64,000 nucleotides of DNA from Warburgia ugandensis (lineage: Eukaryota; Streptophyta; Magnoliopsida; Canellales; Canellaceae). The translations under genes and the position numbers were made by a program. The stretch spans positions 49,746,057 through 49,810,056 of the forward strand of contig CP141137.1 of assembly GCA_035236585.1 (NCBI GenBank), read 5' to 3'. Shown piece after piece: positions 11,579-25,769 of the stretch; within the stretch, counting starts at the first letter, position 1, and every line of letters starts with the position of its first letter. The notes beneath the pieces were generated by a model. The model did no database searches. It saw only the letters and a program-made list of their open reading frames with translations, and was not told the origin of the DNA.

Positions 11579-14500
11579 TGTGACACCCAGAGTTTTTCTC
11601 AACATTTTTCCCAAGTAATAATAATAATATGTTTTGAAGGAAAATAGACAGGATCCCTAAAAACTGAAATCTCAAATTCTATAAATTTTATGCAGTGTTA
11701 AAAGAATTAACAGGAAACGAAAACCTCAAGAGCAACCACACTCCAAAACTGCAACAATAAATAAAATCAAATTTGGATACTCTGAGAATTCTCAAATTTA
11801 AAACCATGATAAATCACACAAGCTGTAAAAAGACAATGATAATACAAGTCCAAAAGGCCCAGGTCCCATCCATGATCACCACATCATCCATGTGTGAGTA
11901 TATGCACACTATACACGGGTATGGATCCAATATATCCAAATATACAATAATCCAAGTAGAGTTACAAAAATCTAATACAAGTTTAAGAGATGTACACTAA
12001 TCTATCTTTAGATACAAAAGTAGATGGTTCTCAAGTCCTAGCCCAATTGATGCTACTCTTCCTACTTCCCCTTTCGGCTATCACACTCCAAATCTGAGAC
12101 ATTACAAAACAAAGCAATGCCTCAACAAGCTATGCTTATGTAGGTGATCACACTCAATTAAAGCTTAATAAAATCACATGGTGGATCTCATAAAATAACA
12201 TATATAAGGCACATCAAATAATCGAATGCTGATAATGGAGTAACATATGAAAATCATAAACCTTCACAAGCAGATATCAAGTCAAATCAAGTTAGCATGC
12301 AAAGCATGATCAAAATACACATGTGTGTCCATCAAAACAATACGAGTCCATGTCCACAGTATAATATGCATACAAGTCGTGATAAATATGACACTGTATC
12401 AAAAACAACCCCAAGAGTGTCCCACGACGCTCATCACCGGTAATGAGTACTCATACCAAACCTATGGTGCCTCGCCTGTAGCTCGCACACTAGGTAGCTC
12501 GGCCAACCCATAGGACCGCTGACATCTGGCCGCCCACATAAGCGAGCCCCTCGCCTATAGCTCGCACACCAGGTAGCTCGCCTAGCCCATATGCCCGCCC
12601 ACATCTAGCTAGCCACATAGGCTTTACCCACAATAAATACTACATTAGCATACAGAATAAGTGTATAGGCTACTATGCTGCAGTGGCAACCACATAGGAT
12701 CTAAACAACTGCCGCTCCTCGTCGACACTTAAACGAGAGACTTTCTCCATCCCTATGGGGAGGAACAGACCCGTAGGGGGGACTACCCATGATACCACCA
12801 CCTATGTACCTGGCCTTATATCACTCAAGGGCGGTGTCTAATCATCAGTATCACAAAGTCAGAGGACAGGTGGCCAACCTTATAACCCTCCTAGCATAGT
12901 ACCCACTAGGTGAAAGTATCATTCATAAATCGATAATAAGTCATAAATCATGAAAAGACTCTATAAATAATCTCAATAAGTGCAATCAAAGCCCATGATA
13001 AATACCATACATCACATGTAAAACATGGTTATTCACAAGAATGGAATGTCATGCTACCATAAGAAGTGGGGACCTATTTATGTGAACATGACAAGACAGA
13101 AATCACATGCCTCAAAAACTTTAGAGAATAGGTCATGATTACTGAAATCACAGAGAAATTTGAATGAAATCACCCACCTTGATAAATGTGGTGCTCTAAT
13201 CAATAGCGTGGGCAATGTCATGTCTCGCGCTCTGACGTACCTCTTACATCATAAGTTATCTATCGCTTGGCAATTCAATGAGATCTATTCTTCTAATCCC
13301 CTAAATCATCTCATATTCGATACAACCAAGGCCTAAGGCCTAATCATCCATTAATCAGCCCAATCTAAGTTATCTAATAGTATTCAGTAATTTAACCATT
13401 TAAAAGGTACTCCAAGCTAGGTATTTATCTTAAATTTAAGTTTGCATCGTCAAGACAATCACAACGCCTTTTTCGGATCGTGATTTGGACCTCTATAGCT
13501 CCTAAAACTACATTTTTTATGAATGGATGGTCAGAAAAACCCAAAAATCAAGAAAAAGAACCCACGGCACATGCCACACGTGTGTTGCGCACATGTGGCG
13601 TCTGCGTGCATGCACGTGCCATCCGCATACAGAGCTTACAGCCTAAGTGTGCACTACATGGGTGTCACGCGCATGGTGCACCTCATGTCACACGCATGGT
13701 GGACTACACGTTGCGCGCTTGTCGCACTGCATTATGCGTGTGTCGTGCCCGCCATACCGCATGTTGCATCCGTCATGCAGCGTGGCGAGCATTTGTTGTG
13801 CCGCGTGTTGCGCTAGTGTTGAACGTTCATTCGCCGCCCGACGCCCTTGCTGGCCGACGTCGCCTATCTAGCTGTCACCACTTGCTGTTGCCTCAAGACG
13901 GTGACTAGACTGGTCCGCCGTCGTCGGGGATGACAGCCGAAATTCGGTTGCCGGTGAACCCCAAGTGCCCAAATCTCATGTTTTTTACACCATTTTGCTC
14001 AGCTTTTCACGTACATTTCATTTTCAAATTCCATTTCGACAAATTCCCTCGTTATCTACCATTTTTACGTGATTTTTACCACATTCCTAAAAATCCTCAT
14101 CTTACTATTTTCTTAGTTTTCCTGCGTCCCTAGCCGTCCGATCACCATGAAAATTTGTTCTCTGCATCATCATGTACAAGATGAATAGTTCAGGTTATCA
14201 TTTGACACCGTTTCATCGACTTATTTTGAAAACAACAGTAACTCGTATCCCACACTGGAAAACTGCAGTTCATGCCATTTTCTGGCGCTAAAACAACGAA
14301 ACAAAAAAAACAGAAAGACACGGGGAGAACACAGAGGATGGCCTACCTCAGTCGAGTTGGCCTTCTATCACCAGTGCACGCATGGAAAGGGAAGATCGAC
14401 GGCGTCCTCACCATGAATTTGTCGCTGGTGGTTGGTTGCTCGCAATGGAAAACGAGAGGGGAAGGTGCATTTAAGGCACCCCCCTCTTAAATGTGATTTT

Positions 14501-14796
14501 TCTTTCTTCCATTTTTTTTTTGTCCCATCATGGACGGATATGATGACTCTATGGGCCCCGCTTGTGAAATGATGGTTCTGCCCCTCTAAATAATTTCAAT
14601 TAAATACAAAATTTAAAATAATTAGCTATTTTTACTTCGATATCCGATTTTAGCATTTTTAGTGACGTTGGATTCCGTTTTTCGAGCACATCTCAAATAT
14701 TGAGGTTTTAACTCGAGATTCTATCTCCAAAATTCTCGAATTCACAATTTTTTATAATTCATAAAATTAATTATTCTAGAATTTAAAATAGCTACA
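11579..14796 (-). repeat. 5' LTR of Tekay-type copy 1
   Basis: The plus strand begins TGTGACACCC. The other end reads CTACA at 14792-14796, where a few bases of the expected TGTTACA terminus are missing. It is 3218 bp and aligns along its length with 1102-4267. The stretch 13560-13830 is rich in GTG/CAC with residual CpG, the decayed form of the CpG-rich block seen at 55660-55990. ORFs on the plus strand at 13480-13908 are composition artefacts. Confidence 0.88.
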
Positions 14797-16170
14797 CATC
14801 CCTTTATGGTCATTTAACATTCCTCAATTTACCATATCTAGTTGTGATTAAGGAATCCTTGATATATTAATAACCTTATATGTGTTTGTGGATAGGATAC
14901 AGCTTTGTCCAAGCTATTATCCATGGTCATGGGACATCCATGCCAAAATAGGCGTCCAGCTTGGTTCTTATGTGGACATCCACTCAGTAAATGAGCATCC
15001 AATTTTGTCTTTATGTTTATTTCGATGTAATTATTTTGGCATTTTGTTACATAGCATTGTATACATTTTGAGGTAAATTATAATATTTTTTACAATAAAG
15101 TAATATGTTTACAAATCACATTAAGCATGATCTACACATAATTTAATAAATCATTATACAATGTGGGCCAATGTTATTTAATTAAGTCTAATTATTATAA
15201 ATTAGAGAGATTCCTAAAAATTTCTAAATATAATATTTTTATAGTAAAGTAATACTTTCACTAATGATATTAAGCATGGCCTTATGAGCCACTCCCAACA
15301 TGGTGAATGACTTAGGTCTACAAAAGGCGCAAGTAAGGTACACTTACTCTCGTTTACCAAAAACAAAAGTGCACCTGCCCTAAATTAAAGTTATGACTTA
15401 TTTGAGACATTTGTCTCGTATAATAGCTGCAGGTGGTTGCAAACAACAAGGAATCTCCCAAAGATATGCTTTGTCTTTAGTATTTGGTTTGACTCTCCAC
15501 TTTCTGCTCTTGCCAGGATAATATTTAGGATAGTGTGTGAGTGATTTCCTTGTAATGTAAGTCTTCGCTAGAGCTTAAAAACAAAAATAACCATTCCTCT
15601 AAAGCTTTAACATGGAAACAGTCCCGTAGCTTTAAAATTCTAACTAGACACTCTTCAACTGTAAATTAAGCGTTTGCTAGGTATAGTTTCTGATCGTTCG
15701 AGAGTCATAGTTACGTGAGCACGCGAGCTGTAAACTAGCTGATTGGCCATGCATATTTTTTGGTCTATTATTGACCCAATTAGGAAACCATGAGACAATA
15801 TAAGCACTCATAAAGAAATTACTTCACGAGAACATATAAACGATCTCAAGAGGCCGGGAATTATTTTATTTGGATTATTATCTATAGAGAACACAAGCAC
15901 CTGATCAAGTGTGGATGCTACAGACATAGAATCTACAAGATAGAAAATCTGAATAAATTAATCTTACTTATAAACAAGAAGAATATAATACTTTGAGAGC
16001 TCGGTATGAGACATGCTAGAAGCCTAGTCGGTGTCAATTCACATGACATTGCCTGTTCGAGTGCCTTCATATTTTTCGTGTTTGCTTAATGGTAAATGAT
16101 CATTTTATTAAATACATGAAGGGGATTTACGTTCAACCATCGAGAGAAGGAGAACCCGATTACGGGCAGA
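14797..16170. other. AT-rich low-copy DNA with an imperfect direct repeat
   Basis: No gene is recognised. A stretch of about 55 bp containing AATATTTTTTACAATAAAGT and ATTAAGCATG at about 15080-15135 recurs, diverged, at about 15230-15285. This could be a two-unit repeat of roughly 150 bp or part of an unidentified element. Confidence 0.45.
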
Positions 16171-16174
16171 TACA

Positions 16175-16400
16175 AGGCGAAAAGGAAAATCAGCCATTCT
16201 CAATGTGCCTGAGATCATCTAGCACAACTGCTTTCCTTGCCAGCTCGTGGGCTATCCTTCATTATTTGACACCTTATCTTGGTCATCAATGGAAAATTAT
16301 GATCAGATGATCTCCTTTATTGTGTCAATAGCTTGTAAATGGACGACCAACAAAAGAATGAAAACGGGGTCCACGTTGAGTGGAATGGCTTTTGGTCTCA
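16175..16400 (-). pseudogene. Possible LINE RNase H C-terminal remnant
   Basis: The minus strand near 16205-16255 reads IAHELARKAVVLDD. Upstream at 16300-16335 it reads AIDTIKEII. Together they resemble the end of the plant LINE/RVT_3 RNase H domain, where an Asn-rich segment precedes VAHELA or VADALA. Two stops and at least one frameshift are needed. The call is tentative. Confidence 0.4.
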
Positions 16401-17640
16401 CGGAAAAGTTGGTGACCCTTAACCCTGAACCCTAATTCATAAATAATCACGTTCGTGCCATGTGGGTGGGTATAGGTCAAGTATCTCGTATGTACTTGTA
16501 AATTCTTCTTAAGATACATATATTGTAAAATATTCTTTTATATATATGTGTGTGTGTAAAGAATTACAAAGCAATCACTCACACCTTCAATCCATCATAT
16601 TACAGAGTAGAAACTAACATTTTTTATTGGCTTACAAAAAAGCTAGTCTTACCATGTACTTTCACCCAAAAAAAATAAAACAAAAACAAAAACAAATTTG
16701 ATGTTATCTCAAGAAATACAAATTACAGAACTAAAAAAAAAAATGATATTCAAACGGCGTATTTTACAAGTACTCTTAAATGGATCTGTTGTTGATTTCT
16801 ACCCATGGAGAGGTCCAATTTCCTTTTTAGATTTTGTAGAAAGGATGAGTCGCAGTGTAATTTCCCAATTAGGGGACAAGAATGATCGATGGCCGTGTAT
16901 GGGGAGGTAATTTTTTAATTACATTTTACATGCAGCTTGCACTTGTTTAAGATCATTACAAAGTTTCCGTGCCCCTAAGGAAGTAAAATGTGGACCCCCT
17001 CAATTGTAGAATGGCAGACAAAATTTCAGAACATGTAGAAGGAAAGGTTTTAGAAGCCTCGTCAGTTCAGATCATGTACAAGTGTCTAAGGCTCTTCTAG
17101 CGTAGTGGCACAAGAAGGAGCCCCTCTTCTGGGTAATTGTGGTTGGAGTCTGTGTGCGATGCTTAATATTCAAAACAAAAATGTTTTGAGGACGACCTTA
17201 TATCTATAAATATGTGACTCGGCAGATAATTGAGAGGTGGTACTGGTCAATAATGAACTTCCTTGAATCAAATATTTTCCCCTTACTCATCCATAGGCAT
17301 CTGGACTATAGACAAGAATGTGGGTTGTTTAGCGGCCTTATCTCCTGCCTGAGCTTCACTTTATCTCTTCGGATATAAAATGTTTTTCATGTCCCTTTCC
17401 ATGAATCAAATCTACTTTCTAACAGCTAATTAACAAAAACTCCAAAGTGCTTAGCTACATTTTATCCTACCATTTTATCAAGAAATAAAGTACTTCCAGA
17501 CCTAAGAATGGGGAAGAAGATTGGTGAGGGTAAAGAGAGGGGCTATACTAGTTGGCATGGCAGCATCGTCTTCTTTTTTCATCTTCATATTTATCTACTG
17601 CAAGTGAGCCATCAAATAAAGACGTAGACAGCATTTCATG
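16401..17640. other. Low-copy DNA without a recognisable gene
   Basis: Short open frames occur (for example 16698-16910, plus), but none matches a family I know. There is an (AT)/(GT)-rich patch near 16540-16555. Confidence 0.4.
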
Positions 17641-17990
17641 GTAGGCATGGCATAAAAGATTGGGACATCCACACGATGAGAGACTCGAGCATATGACCCT
17701 TCTTGGATTGTCTCCTCATTGATTTTCTCCTAAAGGATACACATTCATAACATGCACTACATGTCAATTGTCAAAGCACTGCAATCTTTCCTTTTCTATT
17801 AGTTATAGAAAGCCATGTGATTGGCCCTTTCACTTTTTTGCTATGAGCTATGGGGACCTGCTCCTGTCTCTTATGACTTTAGAGTTTGGTATTTTCTCTT
17901 TTGTAGATGATCATGCTAGAATTAGATGGCTCTATATAATGAGATGCAAAAGTAAAGTTAGTAAAATGTTTTGATGCCTTCTGTCACATG
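17641..17990 (+). pseudogene. Ty1/copia GAG-pre-integrase and integrase remnant
   Basis: The plus strand reads WHKRLGHPHDERLEH from about 17647, the histidine part of a copia GAG-pre-integrase domain. After a break it reads CTTCQLSKH (the CX2C part of the HHCC finger) near 17750, then ELWGPAPVSYDF near 17846 and FVDDHARIRWLYIMRCKSKV near 17900. These are the successive landmarks of copia integrase. The canonical Asp before WGPAP is Glu here. The pieces lie in different frames, so this is a dead fragment, and no LTR was found around it. Confidence 0.78.
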
Positions 17991-18002
17991 GTTCTTACTG
18001 TA

Positions 18003-18074
18003 CACCTCGTTCATATAGCCTCTTACTTTTGAGGTGCCTTCTCGTTCATATAGCCTCTTACTTTTGAGGTGCGG
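18003..18074. repeat. Perfect tandem duplication, 32 bp, period 35
   Basis: The 32 bp at 18006-18037 are repeated exactly at 18041-18072, including TTCATATAGCCTCTTAC. This suggests a recent slippage event. Confidence 0.9.
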
Positions 18075-18249
18075 GCTTATTCAAATCCCAAGCCTAGATT
18101 CTAAGTTTAACCGATCATTCCCTCTTTATTTGAAATATGATATTTCTTAGCCCTTTTCCCTTTTTGATGCAAGATTTACGCTACTCGTTTTTCCTCGCTC
18201 AAGCTTTTCGCATCCCAGTCCAGCATATTAACGAGCCACAGTAGCGGTT

Positions 18250-18640
18250 GAAGTATCCAACTCTTTTTATCTCTAGCTTTTACTACCTAATTCGGCATAA
18301 AGTATGCATATTTATTTCCTTCTATGTAGACATGGGTAGCCTTCGAATTTGGAATCTTCTCAAGGGTCCCTAAGAAGTCACTTAGGTAACTCTTTGCTTC
18401 CAAACTAGTAGAAGCAGTTACATAGGCAACTCTTTACTTCTAAACTAGTAGCTTTACAGTATTAAATGCATTGATCACTACCTTAGAATCTCCTTGAATA
18501 ATCAGGCTATTTTCTCTAAGCTGGCCCGTCAGCTGAACGCCTTCCAGCAAATCTTCCCATGCAGCTTTTAGCCCTTTTTCCTTTCTTACTTGAGTGGTAC
18601 TCTTAGCCGTATTTTTACTCAAAGGGGCTGTCGAGCACGG
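18250..18640 (-). pseudogene. LINE-type RNase H (RVT_3) remnant
   Basis: The minus-strand frame 18440-18670 contains SLIIQGDSKVVINAFN, the GDS motif of plant LINE RNase H. Further on, at about 18290-18360, it reads ATHVYIEGNKYAYFMPN, matching the HVxREgNxxAD box except that the usual Asp is Tyr. A 40-bp tandem duplication (18378-18457) lies between the two boxes and brings stops. No RT domain was recognised to the right, where a (CT)n tract begins. Confidence 0.65.
18378..18457. repeat. 40-bp tandem duplication within the RNase H remnant
   Basis: Two adjacent units, 18378-18417 and 18418-18457, share AACTCTTTRCTTCYAAACTA and differ at a few positions. They break the domain. Confidence 0.8.
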
Positions 18641-18670
18641 GAATGAAAAACCGTGGACTAAGTTATTCAT

Positions 18671-20455
<1,785 letters not shown>

Positions 20456-21090
20456 AATCACGATTCTCATTTGTGATGCTTGAGTACATTCCCTTGCTAA
20501 AGCAGTTGGCTTCCTCATTGGCATATCTATATTGTTTATAGCAAAAAATTCTTTCTTACTTTTATTATTCTAGAACTGGTAGCACACATACAACTTATAG
20601 GTCTATATGTGTGTATTCATCATTCCCAAATGTATCAATTGAACACCCCTCCTCAACGTGCGAATAGTGTTTCCTGTATTATTTAAAGGAATACAATGCA
20701 GTACCTTGAACCTATGACCTACTTACGAGAGATACACCTCAGCCTAACCACTAGGCTATATTGGCTTTTGTACTTTAGTAGAAAATTCTTTTGGTTTGAA
20801 AATTATCTTTGGTCTTATAAAAAGTGATAGCAAATTTCTATCCCACATTGCTTGGATTTTAAAGCCACTTAATCACAACTTTAGGTTCAACCTTTGATAA
20901 TAATAGATAAGTATTTGAATTCATTAGCAATGCAATACCTATTTTGGCTAGTTGCTAAGACTTCTACCTTCACAGAAATATTCAAGTGGTGTTTCACTTT
21001 CATGATCCTAGATCCAATACTAGGCACACCCAAATTTCCAAGGCTAGAACTTTCACAATTTAAGTTAAAATAGCCGCTTGGAGGTTTCAA
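20456..21090 (-). pseudogene. LINE-type RNase H (RVT_3) remnant split by a SINE-like insert
   Basis: The minus-strand frame 20887-21090 begins KPPSGYFNLNCESSSLGNLG, which follows the KPPxGxxKLNxDGSSLGNPG start of plant LINE RNase H. The usual catalytic Asp before GSS is not kept. Next, near 20835-20880, comes VVIKWL-NPSNVG, like the VVIxWLNNP motif. After a tRNA-like insert, the frame near 20490-20530 reads YRYANEEANCFSK, like the terminal YREANxxADxLAK box. Stops and shifts show it is dead. Confidence 0.6.
20700..20775 (-). mobile_element. tRNA-like head of a possible SINE
   Basis: The minus strand has a perfect pol III box A (TAGCCTAGTGG, 20748-20758). The box B-like GGTTCAAGG (20704-20712) follows 35 nt downstream, which is the spacing of tRNA-derived SINEs. 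It sits inside the LINE RNase H remnant. The body and tail were not delimited. It is not a functional tRNA, because no acceptor stem or anticodon arm could be folded by eye. Confidence 0.5.
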
Positions 21091-23574
21091 GCATGGACAA
21101 GTATCTTTTGTTGCATTGATTTATTGTCACATAGGGACTTGCAATATCTTTGTATTATAAAATAGAAGAGTATAGTGGTATAAGTCTCTCAATGGTTGAT
21201 CAAAGTTTGAGGCTGTGCATCTATGAGTGTATGTGTCTCTGTCTTTCAGAAGGGAAAAAAGAACAAAAGAAAGAACAAGCCCAAGTCATCACTCTCAATT
21301 TGATTTTCTTCCAATGTTATTTGATGGTGTTGAGGAAGCCCAAAAAATGCTATTATTTCTTTCATTCCGTTCAATCTAAAGAGTAGCAGGAAGAGATCAT
21401 TTATTTAATCTTCTTCCTTTGATACAATCAAATTTCCAATGCCATTGTTCAAATAAAGATACGACTTTTTGTAGCACAATTCATTGCATTCCTAGCCACG
21501 CAAGAACCAGTGACCAAACCTTATATGTGAAATTGTAACAAGGAAGAATATAATTGACCAATTTGGAATTACGATAACAAAGTTCTCATACATTTGCTTA
21601 ATTCCATCCTCTATCATTAAAGTTATCTAATGTTGACCAATTTAGGATCACTACAACAAAGTTCACATCTATTTGCATGATCCCATCCACTATCATTATA
21701 GTTATCCAATATCGAGCACTTTTCTCATCTAGTTTTCCATCCAAGACATTGTATACTATGTGGAACATCCCATTTCTAGATCTTTGAAATAGGTGAACAC
21801 TTTATTTGCATCAATTAGTCTTTTATACTATGAAGACATAAAAAAAAGTGCCGCTTGAGTCCCATTTCAGTCTCCTCCGATCCACTCCCACCCCCCAAAT
21901 GTGAATGTGTTGGATTTGTTCCATTAGCTTATTCTTAACCTAGATATTCCTTTCAAATCTCAATATTTTGAGTGGACTACACCACTCATAGGCGCCATTA
22001 GCAAAACTCAAGTTAGCAGAACTTGATGTGTCCAAATTACGCATGAGACTTTCAAAAGTTGCAATTAAAGGTGTGTTTGAATACCATTTGCCTTTCTATA
22101 ACCTTATTCTCTCTTTGCTTCTAACTTGAAATGTAATATCCTCTTCAAAATTTGGCAATTATCATAGGCTTCCTTTATCTCTATTTGAGCAAAGCTAGAA
22201 TTCCAGCCACCCTAATGTGCGCCATAAATTACTTCAATGTTTTTCATCCAAAGAAGAGCTCTATCTTCAATGATTCTCTATAGCTATTTCATCAAGAGTG
22301 ACTACTTAAATGTTGGGCTCTAGTGTGATAACTAGGCCTGATCTAGGATCAATGGTCAATTTTCAATTTTAATCCAACCAAAGCTTTATATCATATGAAT
22401 AATCTACTCTTACTAGAGATATAATTATCATGAATATAATTTTCAAATAGATGAAAATCCTTGTTGATCCATCCTTGTTATAATCACTAGATTTTTCTAA
22501 AATGTTAATCGTCTTCTTTGCTTAGATATGTCCAATCAAAGAGAAAGTAGCATGAACTAGAAAAGAATTTTTAAATTGGAGAACTTCAAGAGAGAATGGG
22601 GAGGGGAATTGTCTCCTTGGAATAACTCTAGGGTTGCTCCAATTCCATCAACATAGATGGTTTTCCCCTTTAGTTCACATAGTGGTATGATTGAGTTTTC
22701 TCTGAGGAAACTCCCCTACTACACTTTCCTAAATGTGTCATACACCAAATAGAAAACTCCATCAAATCTCTTATAATAATTTGACATTCCAATTCCTACT
22801 ACAACAAGTTAAGGTGTGATCTCTTAGGTTTTCTAGTTTTGGGTAATCTCCTTCTTGCTAAATTAGTCCAAGTGGGTCTCAACTAAAATAACTTAAAAGT
22901 TCAAGCAGAGTAGCTCTAGCCAATCTTTAATTTTTCTAGTTATACATAAATTAAGCTACTAGCTCAGTAAGGGATGCTCCAAACATGTTGCCCCCACTAG
23001 TAGTCAATCTAAAAGAGATGTAAGAATATAATCAAGTTATCCGCACTAACTATATTACATGGTCCTACCAATTAAGAAAATTATAATTTTAATCGTTATG
23101 TTGTTAAGTTATTATCTTTTAAATCATTTTACTAATATTTTTCTCTCATATTTTTATATTCACTTATTTATCTTTTGTGGACATGCAAAGTATAATAAAC
23201 TAGATGTTCAGAAAGTGTTTGTGTGGGTCTAATCATTTACTAGTGATTGTACTAGATCAATTTGATAAGTTCTAAATCCAATACTACAAATAAATTTATT
23301 AACTCCACTCTACAGTGGTTCTTACCTAAATATCTCTCCTCATGAGGCATGCATGGGTCCCATATTAAACATCTCATACTCTTAGTAATTCCAATATCTA
23401 ATGCCAAAGCATTTGTGTATCACTTAAAATTAGATTCTACCTCTTGATACTCATGGTTGGCTTGTGGAAGGTCCCTCGCTAATAGATGCTTCTCCTCATT
23501 TACCTAATACTCTTCTAGCCCTTGCCTTCTCAATAGTTCTCCTCAATCTCTCAACTCTCCATGGGTCTATTTAT
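21091..23574. other. Low-copy DNA, possibly the 3' part of the MULE
   Basis: No coding family is recognised. The stretch lies downstream (minus sense) of the MULE transposase remnant, so its 3' flank and terminal inverted repeat may be inside, but I could not identify them. Confidence 0.35.
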
Positions 23575-25640
23575 TGGTTGCTAATTGCATGTTCTTGTGA
23601 TGTATCCAACGTGACCAAATATACCACATCTCATTAGTATCGTCTCTTTCCAACCTGTTTGTATCCTTGGGTTCATCAACCTCTTGCCTCAACTTCTTCT
23701 TTGGTCTTCCTAGATATCTTCTCAAACTAGATGGAAAAATTGCATCAACCTCTATCCTTGGCCATTCTTTAACCTTGACAGTAGGTTAATGGTTGGCTCA
23801 TAAATTGCTAAGAAACATGAAGTACTATAATAATGGTCCATGTCTTGTCCATTCCTCTATGGGTTTACATCAGCCACTACATGCGTACATGGGATCCCTA
23901 TGAAATCCTATCTCCTATATGAACAAGTCTTCTCAACTAGGTTGGCCACCTTAGTTCCCTACATAATAGTAATCGACCTCGTAATAATTGTAGCTCTTTT
24001 CCCTCACATATAAAAAGCATGGAACTTTGATTGTTCAAACTTCTTTTGGATTCTTGAACAAAATTTTCATTTATAATTAACTGTCCCACGTCTTTCTTCA
24101 TCTAAAACCTCTTCATAATCAGTCTTCTGCCAATCCCCAAGATGCTTAAGATGGGCGCGTCTCTTACCTCTACAATTCACCCATTAAAGCCCTCTAATAT
24201 ATTATCTAAAAGCATGTCACCCTTAATTGAAGCATTAGATGCAAGTTCTGACCACATTGAGGGGTTGTAATTCTCAGGGGGCCACAATGGAGTTTCATGA
24301 TTCAATTTTCCTAAGGATGTTCCTTCAAAATATCTCCTGGCAATAGCCTTAATAACATTCTACACAACTTCTTTCATAAGAGACCCAATGAACCCCTTGA
24401 AATTGGCATATAAATGCCTCATACACATCTCACTTCAACTCTTTGTGACATGTCTACATCAATCCCTACAAAAGTAAAGGAAGAACAAATCCACTTTTCT
24501 ACTAGATAAGTAATCATTAGCATATCAAATATTAAATGAACATAAATATAAAACTTGGTATACTAAAATATCTTTTATTGGTCAATAATGAAGGCCATGC
24601 CTTAGCTACTCACACTCCTAATAACTTCTAGTAATAAAGTGAGAAACCAACTCCAACTATCCTTACTTTTCACCTCACCTACAACATAAGTTATATGAAA
24701 GAAGTTGTCATTAGCCTCTTTCCCTATAGTAGCTAGGAGTTGCCCACCATAAGCACCTTTCATATGAGCACCATCTAAGCTGATAATTAGCCTATAGATA
24801 ATATATAAAAAATCCTAGTTTACAACCTTCTAAACAATTGTATAGTTTAAGGAAGTGTGGAGGTGGTCAATCTTCAATTTGCAAGTATTGCCTATATTTT
24901 ACTCCTACGTAGTCTCACAATAGTCCCTTAGCATCTTGTCATAATAAGTAACTTTTCCTCTAAGTTTCTCAAAGGCTTTCTTCTTTTCCTTGTAACATTG
25001 TTGCAATGAGACCCCCATCTTCTTTTCACCTAATTTTTGAATGTCACAAGCTTCCAAATAACAAGGTGTCTTATGTGCTCAATGAAAGTCCTTGCTAGCT
25101 AGGTTGAAGTTACCATTGTATTCATCCTTCAATGTCGGTGCTCATCCTTGCTTCAAGATTTCACCTGGAAAGATGCTCTATCATTACTTTTGAATGCATG
25201 TGCATATATCCTCCAATCACAGTCCAACATGCAAATTCATGTAACTCTCCATTTATTAATATGCATATACTTGTAAACATCCTCACATCTGTGAACTTTA
25301 AATCCACTCATTTCCATGCCTTTCACCCCTTCTCACATCTAAGGGAGTTGAACCTTATAAGAATCCTCTCTAAGCACTAGTCAATATCGAGGATTCAATT
25401 AAAAGTATGGAAGGAAGTAACTCTCCCAAGAGTTCAATCTTAAGGTCGGTATCTATAAGGAGGCTTCAAGTAGATGAGAAAAGTAGATCCTATGCAACCA
25501 TCTCTAGGTTAACCAGGGGGGTCTTCACTAGGTATTTCAATCCCTTTTATAGATTCCTCATCTGACATTTCTGTCATATTTTCCTACCTTGCCCTCCAAT
25601 CTAATATGTCATTTCAAGTGGCTAGATATCCTCTCCTTTG
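23575..25640 (-). pseudogene. Mutator-like (MULE/MudrA) transposase remnant
   Basis: The role in the family is a DDE transposase moving a Mutator element. Seen on the minus strand, in order: an acidic/Ser patch with MSDEESIKGIEIPSED near 25560-25600; CDWRIYAHAFKSNDRASFQV near 25165-25230, like the Mutator DNA-binding domain; VSLQQCYKEKKKAFEKL near 24960-25010; the core LDGAHMKGAYGGQLLAT near 24728-24780 and DSWSWFLTLLLEVI near 24640-24690; CMRHLYANFKGF near 24390-24430; a SWIM finger reading IGIPCTHVVA near 23880-23910; LGRPKKKLRQEVDEPKD near 23670-23720; and a degenerate zinc knuckle near 23590-23635. Many stops and frameshifts. No terminal inverted repeats were found. Confidence 0.82.
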
Positions 25641-25769
25641 AAGTCTAGAATCCTTAGAATTAAAACTCAAGGTAGAAAGTTGAAATATGGGTGCGCAAAG
25701 CCTACCTTCTTAAGCCTTATCTACATATAGAAGTTTCATTTATTATGGTTTCCATTTATAGGTCATTAA

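Larger units (their letters stand above)
1102..14796 (-). mobile_element. Ty3/gypsy chromovirus, Tekay/Del type (copy 1, defective)
   Basis: Seen: two similar LTRs (1102-4267 and 11579-14796), a PBS beside the right LTR, gag and pol remnants read right to left, a chromodomain and a purine-rich tract beside the left LTR. The flanks CCTCC (1097-1101) and CATCC (14797-14801) match at four of five bases and are a plausible decayed target-site duplication. The first 200 bp of the two LTRs differ at about 15 positions. Known: an integrase with a C-terminal chromodomain plus LTRs near 3 kb fits the Tekay/Del chromovirus clade. The element cannot be autonomous because stops, frameshifts and a 2.8-kb nested LTR break its polyprotein. 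The stated span includes that nested insertion. Confidence 0.9.

Noticed and set aside
20700-20775. A functional tRNA gene
   Set aside because: Box A and a near box B are present, but no complete cloverleaf or acceptor stem could be found. A SINE head is the better reading.
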